From Bacteroidaceae bacterium (GTDB lineage: Bacteria; Bacteroidota; Bacteroidia; Bacteroidales; Bacteroidaceae): a stretch of DNA of 42,278 bases. The notes below the pieces were generated by a model. That model saw nothing but the letters and a program-made list of their open reading frames with translations. It ran no database searches and was not told the origin of the DNA. The stretch covers positions 1 to 42,278 of the forward strand of contig JAFUVZ010000062.1 in the NCBI GenBank assembly GCA_017471185.1, written 5' to 3'. Positions 23,921 through 34,651 of this stretch are shown piece by piece. Both the position numbers and the translations under genes were made by a program. Numbering within the stretch: the stretch's first letter is position 1; each line of letters begins with the position of its first letter.

Positions 23921-24864
23921 AGTGTTTTTTCTCTTTTTTTTCTAATGTTGGCTATTGCTTTCACCACCCCACAGAATGAAATCAGCAGACCTGCCGTAAG
24001 ACTTCCCCACAAAGTAGGCTGCCATCTTTCCGGATGTTTGGCGAATAGCTTGTATCTAATGTTGTTGAATGCATGATGTCTCAGATATTCCCATCGGTCG
24101 GCTATGTTATGGATCGCGTAATTGCCCGTGCGCGGATTTGTGTAGTAGGCCATTCCTTTGGCAATAGTTTTCCATACGGGCAAGGTAAGATTATTCTGAA
24201 AATCCATATAATAGTCATCATATTGTTTCAATAGCTCCGTGCATACCGAATCTGTATGGCAATAGGCCTTGAAGGCACCGTCCACCTGTTCCTTAGAGAG
24301 GTAGAATGGTTTCACGTATGGTGTTGAGGCATCTATGTATATCGGCTCGTCATGTCCTTTCAGGCTGATGATGTAGATAGGAATGGTGTCAAAACTGTTC
24401 CACTCGATGCGGCTCACCTGTCTGTCATAGCGAGCGATGATGCGACGGTAGTCCAGTTGGTATTTGTCTAAAGCCATCACTCCGTAATGCAAGGAATCCT
24501 TCCATTCCGTCACATCAGCAGGGAGCGGATGAAACTCGGGTGCTACGGTATCAGTGATATGGGCAGGGATAGTGATGCTGTCTTTGCCTCTCACAAGGTC
24601 ATATAGTGTGTGTCCTTGATAATTGTAAACCACCAGTCGCGTTGTCGCCGCACTGTCTGCCTGCAGACGGTCTTTCAACAGCTTGCCTATCGAGCCTAAT
24701 CCGCGGGGCAGGGCATCCAGGTCGGCATAGCGGACGGTCTGCTCTACAGGTGCCATTGACAGATAACTGGCATACAGACCGTAGGCGAAGCACACGGAAA
24801 GGACGATGCTGAGTATCAGACCCAGTATATTCCATACCCTGATATGTGCAAAAACCACTGCCAT
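23917..24864 (-). CDS. Two-TM membrane protein of unknown function, head of operon
   Basis: The protein has 315 aa. An N-terminal hydrophobic helix (NILGLILSIVLSVCFAYGLY) and a C-terminal one (LWGSLTAGLLISFCGVVKAI) bracket a large extracytoplasmic domain, with a basic tail (RKKREK). No family recognised. ATG 24864 is chosen because the longer start at 24888 lies upstream of the -7 box at 24868-24876. With that box the transcript would begin almost at the ATG, implying a leaderless mRNA. It is the first of six minus-strand genes with gaps of -4, 4, -4, -4 and 27 nt. Confidence 0.65.
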   Translation of the reverse strand: MAVVFAHIRVWNILGLILSIVLSVCFAYGLYASYLSMAPVEQTVRYADLDALPRGLGSIGKLLKDRLQADSAATTRLVVYNYQGHTLYDLVRGKDSITIPAHITDTVAPEFHPLPADVTEWKDSLHYGVMALDKYQLDYRRIIARYDRQVSRIEWNSFDTIPIYIISLKGHDEPIYIDASTPYVKPFYLSKEQVDGAFKAYCHTDSVCTELLKQYDDYYMDFQNNLTLPVWKTIAKGMAYYTNPRTGNYAIHNIADRWEYLRHHAFNNIRYKLFAKHPERWQPTLWGSLTAGLLISFCGVVKAIANIRKKREKTL

Positions 24865-24867
24865 GTT

Positions 24868-24900
24868 GCAAAAATAGCAAAAAAACAATTCTGTATCAAA
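24868..24900 (-). promoter_or_regulatory. Promoter of the six-gene minus-strand operon
   Basis: Reading leftward: TTTG (complement of 24897-24900), 20 nt, TATTTTTGC (complement of 24868-24876). This is a full -33/-7 match. The ATG at 24864 begins only 3 nt downstream of the box. Confidence 0.6.
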
Positions 24901-24909
24901 ATAAAGTGC

Positions 24910-24918
24910 TACATTTGT
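24910..24918 (+). promoter_or_regulatory. -7 box for the GH43 operon
   Basis: TACATTTGT fits the TAnnTTTG box, 31 nt ahead of the GH43 ATG at 24949. No clear TTTG lies at the -33 distance, so it may need an activator. It is back to back with the minus-strand promoter. Confidence 0.5.
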
Positions 24919-24948
24919 GGCAAATATGAAATATTAAATACTGAAATC

Positions 24949-27263
<2,315 letters not shown>

Positions 27264-27270
27264 TAAATAA

Positions 27271-27312
27271 AACAAAGAGGAGGCGCTTGTTTCAAGTCAC
27301 CTCCTCTTTGTT
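27271..27312. terminator. Bidirectional terminator between convergent operons
   Basis: AACAAAGAGGAGG (27271-27283) and its exact complement (27300-27312) enclose a 16-nt loop. A T-rich tract follows on the plus strand and an A-rich tract precedes it, so it serves both the esterase and the facing cupin gene that ends at 27318. Confidence 0.85.
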
Positions 27313-27317
27313 TCTTT

Positions 27318-28409
27318 TTATTTTTCCAAACCGTTATAATGATCTTCGCTCACAGGCTCTAACCATTCGTTAGAGGCGCCTGGCTGCACATTAGTCTCAT
27401 AGCCTATGTGCTGGAACCATGAGTCCTTAGCGGCTCCATGCCAATGTTTAGCCCCCTCTGGAATAGCGATGATGGTGCCCGGGGTCATAGGTACGGGATC
27501 CTTGCCCCATTCCTGATACCATCCACGGCCAGAAACACATATCAGAACCTGCATCGCTCCATGATGGATGTGCCAGTTGTTACGGCATCCTGGTTCGAAG
27601 GTCACATTGTAAGCGCCACTTTCTCCCATCATGGTGAGGTAGCTCTGGCCCGTAAAGTATTGTCCGTAAGGATTTGGCTCACCCTTTGGCCATACGTTGA
27701 AATCTACCGTCTGAACGGTCTGTGCGTTCTCGCCGTAAAGCTGAGCAACTGCCTTCATGGCTCTGTTTGCCGTAGCTTCATCACCTGTTTCAGCCAAAGT
27801 CAATACGTATGAATGCATCTCCTCCTGGGTCATGCCTTTCTTCTGGGCTCCCACAAGGTGGGCGTTTAGCTGAGCCTCCAGTCCTTCGATGCTTGCCAAC
27901 GCACTGATGGTTACCAGTTCACGCTCTTTATGCGTCAACAGGTCATTGGCGAAGATGTCACCAAAGAGGTGTGCCTTCAGGTAATAGTCGATGGTAGGAG
28001 AGAACGTGTTGGTATAAGGACCGAACAATGAAGCCTGTACCTCAGTGCCTTCTTTCAATGCGTCATAATCTTTTGGCAGTTCAGAAGGCATACGCCCTTC
28101 CTCACAAGCCAGGCCCTTAGCCTGTCTGTCGGCAATAACTCTCTGCAGGGCACCCAGTCCGTTCAGCGATTTTGGGAAACCCGTATAGGCATACAGATGA
28201 CAGCAGATTTCCTTCAGTTCGTTTTGGGTGAATCCCTCGTTGAAGGCCTTGTCGAAAGAAACTTCCAGGTTCTTGATATCACCTTTAGCCACTTGTGATG
28301 ATATGGTTGTGATACTTTGCTGGCGTGGTGTCAGCGCGTTCTGAGCGTTTGCCCCCAGCGTCAGGGCGAGGGCAGCAGAAATAGCGGTTGTTTTCATTAA
28401 TCTGATCAT
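27318..28409 (-). CDS. Exported carboxymuconolactone-decarboxylase-like / cupin fusion
   Basis: The protein has 363 aa. ATG 28409 (or 28397) gives a signal peptide (LALTLGANAQ); the frame extends further but crosses the promoter box. Residues about 25-130 and 150-235 are two CMD repeats (ELKEICCHLYAYTGFPKSLN; KERELVTISALASIEGLEAQ). Residues about 255-345 are a cupin with metal-ligand His (NNWHIHHG, GAKHWHGA). CMD proteins are AhpD-like thiol or decarboxylase folds. A periplasmic CMD-cupin fusion may handle reactive aldehydes or quinones. It closely resembles the upstream gene minus the cupin. Confidence 0.85.
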   Translation of the reverse strand: MIRLMKTTAISAALALTLGANAQNALTPRQQSITTISSQVAKGDIKNLEVSFDKAFNEGFTQNELKEICCHLYAYTGFPKSLNGLGALQRVIADRQAKGLACEEGRMPSELPKDYDALKEGTEVQASLFGPYTNTFSPTIDYYLKAHLFGDIFANDLLTHKERELVTISALASIEGLEAQLNAHLVGAQKKGMTQEEMHSYVLTLAETGDEATANRAMKAVAQLYGENAQTVQTVDFNVWPKGEPNPYGQYFTGQSYLTMMGESGAYNVTFEPGCRNNWHIHHGAMQVLICVSGRGWYQEWGKDPVPMTPGTIIAIPEGAKHWHGAAKDSWFQHIGYETNVQPGASNEWLEPVSEDHYNGLEK

Positions 28410-28434
28410 TTTAACATTCTGATTGAATTCGATT

Positions 28435-28443
28435 GCAAAGGTA
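28435..28443 (-). promoter_or_regulatory. -7 box for the CMD/cupin gene
   Basis: The complement reads TACCTTTGC, a TAnnTTTG match 26 nt upstream of the ATG, inside the 123-nt gap between the two CMD genes, so the cupin fusion can be transcribed on its own. Confidence 0.5.
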
Positions 28444-28532
28444 AAGTAAAAAATCATTGCATAGGCTATCCGAATTGTGGATAAATCTACCCAAATTACT
28501 TGTTTTGCAAGAAATGTCTTTTTCAAGGGATG

Positions 28533-29198
28533 TCATTTGTCGTTGGGTCCGTTGAAATGTTCTGCCACAGCCTTTCGGGCTCTTTGTGCCGTCTCCTCAT
28601 CTCCCAGGTCGGTTAATGTCTGTACATAAGAATACATCTCCTCCTTGGTCATCCCTTTGTTCTGTGCGCCTTCAAGATGGCCGGTCAACTGAATTTCCAG
28701 CCCGTTGATACTTGCCAAGGCACTGATGGTCAATAGCTCACGCTCCTTATGCTCAAGTAAGTCATTGGCGAATACATCCCCGAAGAGATGAGCCTTGAGA
28801 TAATAATCCATGGCCGGCACAAAAGGATAGTCGTCATTACCGAACAAAGAAGTCTGTACCTTGGTCCCTTCTTTCAGTGCGTCAAAATCATAGGGCAGGG
28901 GAGAGGCCATGCGTCCTTCCTCGCAAGTTAGTCCTTTTGCCAGTCTGTCTGCAAGTACCCTTTGCAGGGCACTCAGCCCGTTCAGTGCCCTTGGGAATCC
29001 GGTATAGGAATACAGGTGGCAAAAGATTTCTTTCAGTTCATTAAGCGTGAATCCCTTATCAAAAGCCTTGTTGAGAGCGGTTTCCAGGTTCCTGATGTCA
29101 CCTTTCGCTTCAAATGAAGCTATAGCTACGAGGCTTTGCTGACGTGGTGTAAGCACATTCTTTGTGTTTTCTTTTCTCATAAGCTCAATTGTTTTCAT
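28533..29198 (-). CDS. Cytosolic carboxymuconolactone decarboxylase family protein
   Basis: The protein has 221 aa with two CMD repeats. Long stretches equal the neighbour (LTPRQQSL, NELKEIFCHLYSYTGFP, YYLKAHLFGDVFANDLL, HKERELLTISALASINGLE), so the two genes are a tandem duplication that diverged by gain or loss of a signal peptide and a cupin. No signal peptide here; it starts MKTIELMRKENTK. It probably performs the same chemistry in the cytosol. Confidence 0.85.
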   Translation of the reverse strand: MKTIELMRKENTKNVLTPRQQSLVAIASFEAKGDIRNLETALNKAFDKGFTLNELKEIFCHLYSYTGFPRALNGLSALQRVLADRLAKGLTCEEGRMASPLPYDFDALKEGTKVQTSLFGNDDYPFVPAMDYYLKAHLFGDVFANDLLEHKERELLTISALASINGLEIQLTGHLEGAQNKGMTKEEMYSYVQTLTDLGDEETAQRARKAVAEHFNGPNDK

Positions 29199-29217
29199 AT
29201 CTTACCGTTTCTTTGCT

Positions 29218-29253
29218 GCAAAAATAATGATTTTATCCTTAATTGATGACAAA
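29218..29253 (-). promoter_or_regulatory. Promoter of the CMD gene pair
   Basis: The complement has TATTTTTGC (29218-29226) with TTTG (29250-29253) 23 nt away, and the ATG follows 19 nt after the box. Confidence 0.55.
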
Positions 29254-29428
29254 AATGATTACATTTGTAAAAAACAAACGTTCCAACCGGCAAGTCGTCA
29301 GACCAGTGGGTGGAAGAGATGATAGTTGTATATGCTCGTTGACAACTGACAAATAACGATTAATGAGAATATGGTAACATTTTTTATTGTAATATTTGCG
29401 GTTATAAGTTGCTTCTTTGAACACAATA

Positions 29429-29720
29429 CTATAAAGACATCGTCAAATCTCTTCCCTTATTCGTCATGTAGTACGACCGCATAGGATGATTCGGCGTTTC
29501 CGGATATAGCATAGCTATATAGCCAGACTTTATATCAGGAGTAATATATTTGGCAACGAACCCCTTCTTGTCCTTACGCTGCATCGCTTCCATAAGAACT
29601 TTCAGACTAGCACCATTTTTCTCCAATTGCAGATAATAATGCCCTCGACCGTTTCAACTTAGCGTCCTCTTGTTTGATTTGATCAGTATCGCCCTTTATG
29701 ATATCTTGATTTTGTGATTT
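29429..29720 (-). pseudogene. C-terminal winged-helix remnant of an AlbA_2/RecG-like ATP-binding or Fic-type protein
   Basis: The last 65 codons encode SLKVLMEAMQRKDKKGFVAK, YITPDIKSGYIAMLYPETPN and HPMRSYYMTNKGRDL, the wHTH tail seen in Bacteroidetes AlbA_2/RecG-like regulators and Fic proteins. Upstream, the reading frame shifts at about 29630: IKQEDAKLKRSRALLSAIG is readable in another frame up to about 29720, where the repeat element starts. No N-terminal part remains. It appears to have been truncated at the repeat. Between 29199 and 29428 there is only the CMD promoter. Confidence 0.5.
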
Positions 29721-30163
29721 AGCCTACATGCCTACATAATTTCGACATAATTAGCAGAATTATAGTGAAATAAGTGCTAATATAGCCTACATAAAGCCTA
29801 CATAAAGCCTACATAAAGCCTACATGGTTTCGCTATGCTTACAGGTATCTGGCAGGGGGAATATTGCTTATCCGCAAGAAACTCGTAGTAAGATGACAGC
29901 AAAATTCTCGAGAGAATTTGTTGGTTTGCTTACTACTAACCATTCGTTTACTTGGCTCTAACGAGGAAATTCTCGAGAGAATTTTCTCGTTGTCTATTAT
30001 GACGTGAGATACATCCTTGTTACTTTGTCCTCATCAGGCCGTATGTGAATGGCTTTTATGTAGGCTTCATGTAGGCTTTATGTAGGCTTTATGTAGGTAT
30101 GAAAGCTATCAAAACTATTGATAATTAGATATGTTATATGCAAATCATGTAGGTATGTAGGCT
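29721..30163. repeat. 443-bp concentric inverted-repeat element with 11-bp iterons and two hairpins
   Basis: Left outer pair of CCTACAT words 29721-29740; left inner array of four 11-bp AGCCTACATAA units 29784-29827 (three perfect). Inverted right inner array of four TTATGTAGGCT units 30056-30099; right outer pair 30147-30163. Arms share one centre (29941.5 and 29942). Inside sit two hairpins with the same AAATTCTC-GA-GAGAATTT core: 29885-29936 (outer GTAGTAAG/CTTACTAC) and 29961-29990, centred together at about 29943. No ORF inside. Confidence 0.85.
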
Positions 30164-30200
30164 ATTTGATGATTTTCAGATTGGAATCATAAGAGAATGG

Positions 30201-30235
30201 AAAAACGACAGGCAGGACACAAATGCTCTGCCTGT
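30201..30235 (-). terminator. Intrinsic terminator of uvrA
   Basis: On the minus strand ACAGGCAG, 12-nt loop, CTGCCTGT (30208-30235), then CG and five T (complement of 30201-30205), 22 nt past the uvrA stop. Confidence 0.8.
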
Positions 30236-30256
30236 TATAATATGAAAAGCTGCTTA

Positions 30257-33034
30257 TCAGTTTGCTAACTTCTCTCTAAGGAACTGGCCGGTATAGCTTT
30301 CTGGATGTCTGGCTATCTCTTCGGGAGTACCAACCGCTATGATGTTACCACCTTTGTCGCCACTCTCAGGACCAAGGTCAATCACGTAGTCGGCACACTT
30401 GATGACCTCCAGATTGTGTTCGATGATGAGGATGGTGTGACCTCTACGGATTAAAGCCTCGAATGACTCGAGCAGCTTCTTGATGTCGTGGAAATGAAGG
30501 CCTGTAGTGGGCTCATCGAAGATGAAGAGGGTAGGGTCGGCACTCTCCTGACTGAGGTAGTAGGCTAACTTCACCCGCTGGTTCTCTCCACCTGAAAGCG
30601 TGCTGCTCGACTGGCCGAGCTTGATATAGCCCAGACCTACGTCTTGCAGAGGCTTGAGACGCTTCACAATCTTTGTCTGCTTATGCTTGGTGAAGAACTC
30701 AACGGCTTGATTGACGGTCATCTCCAGTACATCATAGATGTTCACGCCTTGATACTGAACGGCCAGGGTGTCGCTCTTGAACCGCTTCCCATGACAGGAC
30801 TCGCACTCGAAAGTAAGGTCAGCCATGAATTGCATCTCTACCGTAACGGTGCCCTCGCCCTTACACTCCTCGCAACGGCCTCCTTCACTATTGAAGCTGA
30901 AGTAGCTGGGACCATAGCCCATCTGCTTGCTGAGCGCCTGGTCAGCCCAAAGCTTACGTATCTCATCGTAAGCCTTCAGATAGGTGACAGGATTGCTTCG
31001 TGTACTCTTTCCGATGGGATTCTGGTCAATGAACTCCACGTTGCGGAGGTCACGGAGGTCACCTCCGATGGTGGCAAATTCACCCGGACGGTCGGCACAC
31101 TCATCCAGTTCGCGTTTCAAGGCACGGTAGAACACATCCCTCACGAGTGTACTCTTGCCTGAACCGCTGACACCGGTAACTACCGTCATGATGTTGAGCG
31201 GAAACTTTACATCCACACCCTTCAGGTTGTTCTCCCTGGCTCCTGTAATCTCAATAAATGTGTTCCAAGGACGGCGAGAGGAAGGAACGGGTATCTGCTC
31301 ATTGCCCAACAGATAGTTCACCGTATAGCTCTTAGTACCAGCATGCAGGTCTTTCAAATCACCTTGATAGACAATCTCACCTCCCAGTCGTCCTGCATCA
31401 GGACCAATGTCAATGATGTAGTCGGCAGAACGGATAATCTCTTCATCATGCTCCACGACCACCACTGTATTCCCAAGGTCACGAAGCTGTTTCAACACTC
31501 GGATCAGACGGTCGGTATCACGGCTATGAAGCCCGATACTTGGCTCGTCGAGGATATACAGGCTACCCACCAGGCTGCTTCCTAACGAGGTGGCAAGGTT
31601 GATGCGTTGGCTCTCGCCACCAGAGAGTGTGTTGCTCTGACGGTTGAGTGTCAAGTAACCTAAACCTACATCCAAGAGGAAGTTCAGACGGTTGCTGATT
31701 TCAGTAAGTATTCGTTTAGCAACTTGTTGCTCGTGAGGCTCCAACTTCAGACTGTCAAAGAAAGGTTTCAATTCCTCAATCGGCATGCTTACCAGTTCAC
31801 TGATGCTCTTGCCACCCACCTTTACGTAGTTAGCTTCAGGCTTCAGTCGGGAGCCGTGACACTTGGGACAAACGGTCTTACCACGATAGCGTGACATCAT
31901 TACTCTGTACTGAATCTTATACTGGTTCTCCTTCACCATCTCGAAGAATGCATTGATGCCCTCGAAGTAGGGAGTGCCTTCCCAAAGCATGCGTTTCTGC
32001 TCATCGGTCAGCTGGTAATAAGGCGTGAAAATGGGGAAGCCGGCTTTTTCTGCTCCACGAATCACCATATCGCGCCACATACCCATTTTCTCGCCACGCC
32101 AACAGACTACCGCACCGTCATAGACAGACAGAGAACGGTTGGGTACCACCAGATGTTCGTCGATGCCGATCACATTGCCGAAGCCCTCGCACTCTGGGCA
32201 TGCACCCAATGGAGAATTGAAAGAAAACATCTGGTCGTTAGGCTCCTCGAAGGTGATTCCATCAGCTTCAAACTTAGTGCTGAAACGATAGAGCTGAGTG
32301 GATCCGTCAGCGTTGAAGAACCGCAACAGGCAGGCACCGTCACCTTCATACATGGCTGTCTCTGCCGAGTCGTTCAGACGACTGACGGCATCAGACTCAT
32401 GAGACACCACAAACCTATCTACCAGCAAGAATACCACATCCTCTTTTTTCGGGATGTAGTCTTCCAGTTTCACTACTTTGCCGTTCACCTCCAAGCGGTT
32501 AAACCCTTCTTTCCGCAAGATGTCAAGCTGGCGAGTCGTGGAGCGACCTTCAGGCACAATGACGGGAGCCAACAGTAACATACGGGTGCCGTCATCAAAT
32601 TGCTGCATACAACGGACGATGTCTTCTGTAGAATGTTTCCTTACCTCCAGACCACTGACTGGGCTGAATGTCCTACCCACACGGGCGAAGAGCATGCGAA
32701 GGTAATCGTATATCTCCGTTGAAGTGCCCACGGTAGAGCGGGGATTGCGGCTTGTCACCTTCTGCTCGATGGCGATGGCAGGAGGGATGCCTTGGATGAA
32801 ATCGCATTCAGGCTTGCTCATTCGCCCTAAGAACTGACGGGCGTAGCTGCTGAGGCTCTCTACATACCTGCGTTGGCCTTCGGCATAAAGCGTGTCAAAC
32901 GCCAGCGAAGACTTGCCTGAACCTGAAAGGCCGGTGATTACCACCAGCTTGTTACGTGGTATATCTACGCTCACATTCTTCAGGTTGTTCACTCTGGCTC
33001 CCTTAATGCGGATATATTTGTTCTCTTCCATCAT
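30257..33034 (-). CDS. uvrA: UvrA, nucleotide excision repair damage-recognition ATPase
   Basis: The protein has 925 aa, full length for UvrA. Two ABC modules: Walker A GLSGSGKS (about residue 35) and GVSGSGKS (about 625); signatures LSGGESQR and LSGGENQR; Walker [12 protein letters not shown] and [11 protein letters not shown]. The UvrB-interaction region (about 125-250, [24 protein letters not shown]) and zinc modules ([33 protein letters not shown]) are present. It works in the cytosol with UvrB/UvrC. ATG 33034 or 33031. Monocistronic, with its own terminator and a divergent promoter region shared with the glycosidase gene. Confidence 0.98.
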   Translation of the reverse strand: MMEENKYIRIKGARVNNLKNVSVDIPRNKLVVITGLSGSGKSSLAFDTLYAEGQRRYVESLSSYARQFLGRMSKPECDFIQGIPPAIAIEQKVTSRNPRSTVGTSTEIYDYLRMLFARVGRTFSPVSGLEVRKHSTEDIVRCMQQFDDGTRMLLLAPVIVPEGRSTTRQLDILRKEGFNRLEVNGKVVKLEDYIPKKEDVVFLLVDRFVVSHESDAVSRLNDSAETAMYEGDGACLLRFFNADGSTQLYRFSTKFEADGITFEEPNDQMFSFNSPLGACPECEGFGNVIGIDEHLVVPNRSLSVYDGAVVCWRGEKMGMWRDMVIRGAEKAGFPIFTPYYQLTDEQKRMLWEGTPYFEGINAFFEMVKENQYKIQYRVMMSRYRGKTVCPKCHGSRLKPEANYVKVGGKSISELVSMPIEELKPFFDSLKLEPHEQQVAKRILTEISNRLNFLLDVGLGYLTLNRQSNTLSGGESQRINLATSLGSSLVGSLYILDEPSIGLHSRDTDRLIRVLKQLRDLGNTVVVVEHDEEIIRSADYIIDIGPDAGRLGGEIVYQGDLKDLHAGTKSYTVNYLLGNEQIPVPSSRRPWNTFIEITGARENNLKGVDVKFPLNIMTVVTGVSGSGKSTLVRDVFYRALKRELDECADRPGEFATIGGDLRDLRNVEFIDQNPIGKSTRSNPVTYLKAYDEIRKLWADQALSKQMGYGPSYFSFNSEGGRCEECKGEGTVTVEMQFMADLTFECESCHGKRFKSDTLAVQYQGVNIYDVLEMTVNQAVEFFTKHKQTKIVKRLKPLQDVGLGYIKLGQSSSTLSGGENQRVKLAYYLSQESADPTLFIFDEPTTGLHFHDIKKLLESFEALIRRGHTILIIEHNLEVIKCADYVIDLGPESGDKGGNIIAVGTPEEIARHPESYTGQFLREKLAN

Positions 33035-33055
33035 CGTTATTATTTGGATTGAATT

Positions 33056-33086
33056 GCAAATGTACGAAAATTTTTTTTATCTTTGC
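33056..33086. promoter_or_regulatory. Overlapping divergent promoters, uvrA and GHL10 gene
   Basis: The minus-strand -7 box TACATTTGC is the complement of 33056-33064 and the plus-strand box TATCTTTGC is 33078-33086. Each box falls in the -33 region of the other promoter, so polymerase binding should be mutually exclusive. Confidence 0.55.
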
Positions 33087-33118
33087 ACCATATTTCATCA
33101 ACTGATTCAGTAACGAAA

Positions 33119-34621
33119 ATGAAAATTAGACATCTCGCTATAATACTCATGGCACTCATATCGTTGAATGTGAGTGTGATGTCGCAAAATGCTAATCCAA
33201 AACGTGAATTCAGGGGAGCCTGGATACAGGCCATCAACGGACAGTTTAAAGGTAAGCCTACCGGGGAGGTGCAACGGATGCTTACCCAGCAGCTGAACGC
33301 CTTGCAGGAAGCTGGTATCAACGCCATCATCTTTCAGGTACGCCCTGAAGCCGATGCGCTCTACGCCTCAACCCTGGAACCCTGGAGCCGGTATCTGACG
33401 GGTATTCAGGGGCAGGCACCCAGTCCTTACTGGGATCCGATGGCATGGATGATAGAGGAATGCCACAAGAGGAATATGGAGTTTCACGCATGGATCAATC
33501 CCTACCGTGCCAAAACCTCGGCTTCGGCACAGACGGATGCCAGACATATCACCAACCAGCATCCCGAATGGTTTATCCCATACAATAACCAGTTGTTTTT
33601 CAACCCTGCGTTGCCTGAGTGCCGTGAGTACATCCTGCAAATACTGACTGATATCATCACACGCTATGACGTGGATGCCTTGCACATGGATGACTATTTC
33701 TATCCTTATCCGGCCAATGGTCTGGATTTCCCTGATGAGGCCGACTATCAGCGTCTGGGGGGTGGCTTTGCTTCAAAGGGCGACTGGCGAAGGAACAATG
33801 TGAACCTGTTGATTCAAGATATACATAACCTGGTGCGCCGGCTACGTCCTTGGGTGAAGTTCGGCGTTTCGCCTTTCGGAATCTACCGGAATCAGAAGAG
33901 TGATCCATTGGGTAGCGATACCAACGGATTGCAGAATTATGATGACTTGTATGCGGATATCCTGCTATGGGCGCGTAACGGGTGGATAGACTACAATATT
34001 CCACAGATTTACTGGCATGTAGGTCATCCGGCGGCTGACTACGGAAAGCTGGTGGACTGGTGGGCGAAGAACGCGGAGAACCGTCCGCTGTTTATAGGCC
34101 AGAGCATCCTGAACACGGTGCAGAACCCAGATCCAAGTAATCCGGGACAGCATCAGATGCCGCTGAAGATGAGATTGCAGCGAAGCTATCAGACTATTCT
34201 GGGAAGTTGTCAGTGGTACACACAGAACATTGTGGACAATGTGGGTAACTATGCCGAACTGCTTAAGCAGGTATATCATAAGTATCCGGCAATACCACCA
34301 GCGTTTGACTTCATGGACAAGAAGGCTCCTAAGAAGGTGAGGAAGGTGGCAGTGGTGAATACTTTTGACGGGCCTGTATTGATGTGGACGGCACCGAAAG
34401 CTAAGACGGAGATGGACAAGGCGGTACAATACGTGGTGTATCGCTTTATGAATGGCGAGCCTTTGGACTTGGAGGATCCGTCGCATATCGTGGCGATTAC
34501 CCGTGACGCTTTTTATAACCTGCCTGCTCACGGGGAAAGTGGTAACTTCATTTACGTGGTGACCGCCCTGGACCGATTGCACAATGAGTCAAAACCAGTT
34601 AAGAAGAAAATAAAGTTATAA
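33119..34621 (+). CDS. GHL10 (DUF187) family glycosyl hydrolase-like protein
   Basis: The protein has 500 aa. ATG 33119 gives a signal peptide (ending VSVMSQ). REFRGAWIQAINGQF, ALQEAGINAIIFQVRPEADA, WINPYRAK, DVDALHMDDYFYPYP and VKFGVSPFGIYRN are hallmark blocks of the GHL10/YngK family TIM barrel, and acidic candidates lie in MDDYFYP. The last about 90 residues look like a fibronectin III-type module (VLMWTAPKA, VVYRFMNGE). Family members act on envelope or exogenous glycans; the substrate here is unknown. 30 nt precede purL, which may be cotranscribed. Confidence 0.85.
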   Translation: MKIRHLAIILMALISLNVSVMSQNANPKREFRGAWIQAINGQFKGKPTGEVQRMLTQQLNALQEAGINAIIFQVRPEADALYASTLEPWSRYLTGIQGQAPSPYWDPMAWMIEECHKRNMEFHAWINPYRAKTSASAQTDARHITNQHPEWFIPYNNQLFFNPALPECREYILQILTDIITRYDVDALHMDDYFYPYPANGLDFPDEADYQRLGGGFASKGDWRRNNVNLLIQDIHNLVRRLRPWVKFGVSPFGIYRNQKSDPLGSDTNGLQNYDDLYADILLWARNGWIDYNIPQIYWHVGHPAADYGKLVDWWAKNAENRPLFIGQSILNTVQNPDPSNPGQHQMPLKMRLQRSYQTILGSCQWYTQNIVDNVGNYAELLKQVYHKYPAIPPAFDFMDKKAPKKVRKVAVVNTFDGPVLMWTAPKAKTEMDKAVQYVVYRFMNGEPLDLEDPSHIVAITRDAFYNLPAHGESGNFIYVVTALDRLHNESKPVKKKIKL

Positions 34622-34651
34622 TTTATCCATCATATATTATCAGTTATTGAT

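Noticed and set aside
29784-30099. CRISPR array
   Set aside because: The units are contiguous 11-mers without spacers, and the two arrays are inverted relative to each other; no cas genes.
32153-32578. 141-codon plus-strand ORF inside uvrA
   Set aside because: Shadow of uvrA; low-complexity translation with no signal or family.
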